Shown one piece after another: positions 30,063 to 31,004 of a stretch of 31,004 bases of DNA (positions are counted from its first letter, which is position 1; each line of letters begins with the position of its first letter). The translations under genes and the position numbers were made by a program. The DNA is taken from positions 1 through 31,004 of the forward strand of contig LSKJ01000348.1 in the NCBI GenBank assembly GCA_001557035.1, in the 5' to 3' direction. This DNA comes from Rhodospirillaceae bacterium CCH5-H10 (GTDB lineage Bacteria > Pseudomonadota > Alphaproteobacteria > Reyranellales > Reyranellaceae). Below the pieces are notes generated by a model. That model worked only from the letters and a program-made list of their open reading frames with translations. It ran no database searches and had not been told where the DNA came from.

Positions 30063-30090
30063 AAGGGGGAACGGCGAGCCGCTCCCCCTT
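30063..30090 (-). terminator. Intrinsic terminator between rpmA and obgE
   Basis: On the minus strand AAGGGGGA, one unpaired base, CGGC, a 2-base loop, GCCG, one unpaired base and TCCCCCTT form a strong stem of 8 plus 4 pairs. TTTTCGTTTCT follows. It is the best intrinsic terminator in the window. It ends only 22 bases before the obgE start, so it probably lowers rather than abolishes transcription into the downstream run. Confidence 0.7.
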
Positions 30091-30114
30091 CTCAATCCGA
30101 TGGGATGGGAACGG

Positions 30115-30387
30115 CTATTCGGCGGCCAGTGCCGGTGCCGGGAGAACGTTCACCTCGACCTTGCCGCCCGCACGGGTGCGGAAGGACACGACACCGTCGA
30201 TGGTGGCGAACAGGGTGTGGTCGCGGCCGAGGCCGACATTCTCACCCGGGTTCATCTTGGTGCCGCGCTGGCGGACCAGGATGTTGCCCGACACGACCTT
30301 CTGGCCGCCGAAGCGCTTCACGCCGAGGCGCTTGCCGTCGGAATCGCGGCCGTTACGCGAGGAGCCGCCTGCTTTCTTATGTGCCAT
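30115..30387 (-). CDS. rpmA: 50S ribosomal protein L27
   Basis: A 90-residue L27, whose flexible N-terminus reaches the peptidyl-transferase centre. It starts [20 protein letters not shown], the classical bacterial form with Ala following Met and no cleavable Firmicute-type extension. [25 protein letters not shown] is diagnostic. GGAG is 8-11 bases before the ATG. It is 22 bases after rplU and is followed by the terminator at 30063-30090. Confidence 0.97.
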   Translation of the reverse strand: MAHKKAGGSSRNGRDSDGKRLGVKRFGGQKVVSGNILVRQRGTKMNPGENVGLGRDHTLFATIDGVVSFRTRAGGKVEVNVLPAPALAAE

Positions 30388-30409
30388 CGTACTACTCCGG
30401 TCGCTCTGC

Positions 30410-30709
30410 TCAGGCGACGATCTGTTCGATCTTGACCACCGTCAGGTCCTGACGGTGACCGTTCTTGCGTCGCGAATTCTGGCGACGGCGCTTCTTGAAG
30501 ATGATCACGTGCTCGCCGCGGGCCTGCTTGACGATCGAGCCCACTACCTTGGCGCCGGCCACGGTCGGGGCGCCGATCTTGTCGCCGACCATCAGCACGT
30601 CGGTGAATTCGATCTTGGCGCCGGCCTCACCGTCGATCTTCTCGACCGTGAGCTGGTCGTCGGCGGCGACCGTGTATTGCTTTCCACCCGTGCGGATAAC
30701 GGCGATCAT
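30410..30709 (-). CDS. rplU: 50S ribosomal protein L21
   Basis: L21 (99 residues) binds 23S rRNA on the outer side of the large subunit. It starts [20 protein letters not shown]; the C-terminal [23 protein letters not shown] matches the family's basic RNA-binding end. ATG 30709 is chosen because the further-upstream frame is not conserved; the ribosome-binding site is weak. It is the first gene of the minus-strand run, behind the promoter at 30801-30828 and a leader of roughly 85 bases that contains a hairpin. Confidence 0.97.
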   Translation of the reverse strand: MIAVIRTGGKQYTVAADDQLTVEKIDGEAGAKIEFTDVLMVGDKIGAPTVAGAKVVGSIVKQARGEHVIIFKKRRRQNSRRKNGHRQDLTVVKIEQIVA

Positions 30710-30766
30710 GATGACACCCGGCTTGAGGTTCCCCGGCCTGAAAACGCCGAAAAACACGAAAGAACG

Positions 30767-30789
30767 CGGCGGACCCGCAGGGCCCGCCG
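30767..30789 (-). promoter_or_regulatory. 5' leader hairpin of rplU
   Basis: In the minus-strand RNA a 10-pair stem with one G-U wobble closes a UGC loop, starting about 4-5 bases after the predicted transcript start. It is followed by CGUUCUUUCGUGUUUUUC, a U-rich run. It could protect the 5' end or act as an attenuator. No resemblance to a specific known r-protein leader is claimed. Confidence 0.45.
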
Positions 30790-30800
30790 AAGAAGCGCGG

Positions 30801-30828
30801 AATATACGCATGCCCGCTCGTGAGTCAA
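30801..30828 (-). promoter_or_regulatory. Sigma70-type promoter of the rplU-rpmA(-obgE...) operon
   Basis: On the minus strand TTGACT (30828-30823) lies 16 bases before TATATT (30806-30801), both close to consensus. The start would be near 30793, about 85 bases before rplU. This is the clearest promoter in the window. The remaining DNA to the right edge (30829-31004) shows no open gene I trust and no RNA gene I recognise; it includes a run of six T at 30952-30957. Confidence 0.65.
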
Positions 30829-31004
30829 CGCCGGAGGCGGAGGGCCAGTCCGCCGGCCGGACCGCGCCCTGGAGGCCGAAAAGCCTGTCATTTCAAGGAC
30901 CTGGACCCGGCCGGGCCCGCTGCGGCATCACCGAAGTGGACGATCCGGGGCTTTTTTCCGGCATGCCGCACCGTTCCTCGCGGGAAGCAGTTGCTCCTCC
31001 AAAG

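Noticed and set aside
30829..31004. Possible tRNA or small RNA right of the rplU promoter
   Set aside because: I looked for T-loop and acceptor pairing on both strands and found none. The run of six T at 30952-30957 has no convincing stem before it.

Overview
The window is about 31 kb of high-GC, gene-dense chromosomal DNA from an alphaproteobacterium. This rests on gene order more than on any single gene. The F1 part of ATP synthase stands alone as atpHAGDC, without the Fo genes. priA lies divergent from a transaldolase-DUF484-xerC cluster and directly upstream of atpH. A long minus-strand run reads rplU-rpmA-obgE-proB-proA-nadD-rsfS-rlmH-gpmI-ctpA-deacetylase-rppH. A Rhodospirillales or Reyranella-like source is plausible but is an inference from gene order and codon style. 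I see no phage, insertion sequence, CRISPR array, rRNA or tRNA, and codon use looks uniform.

Layout. 1-8198 is a mixed accessory block. It holds the start of a secreted protein (cut by the window edge), a YbaL-like cation/proton antiporter whose C-terminus is a cyclic-nucleotide-binding domain, a site-2-type membrane protease, a secreted dienelactone-hydrolase-like protein, an OprB-like porin, an APC-family permease, a RibD/DHFR-like reductase, a lytic transglycosylase with a SPOR-like tail, and a GNAT acetyltransferase. 8176-11225 (minus) holds an Asp/Glu racemase-family protein, XerC, a DUF484 protein and a small transaldolase. 11239-18580 (plus) holds priA and then the five F1 genes. 18697-19515 is a ferritin-like diiron protein that follows a probable atp terminator. 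19532-19607 is a large nested inverted repeat between two convergent genes. 19623-30709 (minus) is the long housekeeping run, with its promoter visible at 30801-30828.

How the genes fit together. The minus-strand run is tightly packed, with ATGA, GTGA or TGATG overlaps at obgE/proB, proA/nadD, the unknown gene/gpmI, and deacetylase/rppH. It combines ribosome assembly and silencing (L21, L27, Obg, RsfS, RlmH), proline synthesis (ProB, ProA), NAD synthesis (NadD), glycolysis (GpmI), and envelope or RNA maintenance (CtpA, deacetylase, RppH).

The most unusual observations are these: NadD and RsfS share one uninterrupted reading frame, with a strong Shine-Dalgarno sequence at the junction but no canonical start after it; the nested palindrome at 19532-19607; the antiporter with a cNMP domain in place of the usual RCK domain; the diiron protein behind the ATP synthase operon; and the 'fsa'-type gene, whose active-site Phe points to transaldolase activity. 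I found no convincing new multi-gene defence or mobile system. Most of the window is ordinary core genome.
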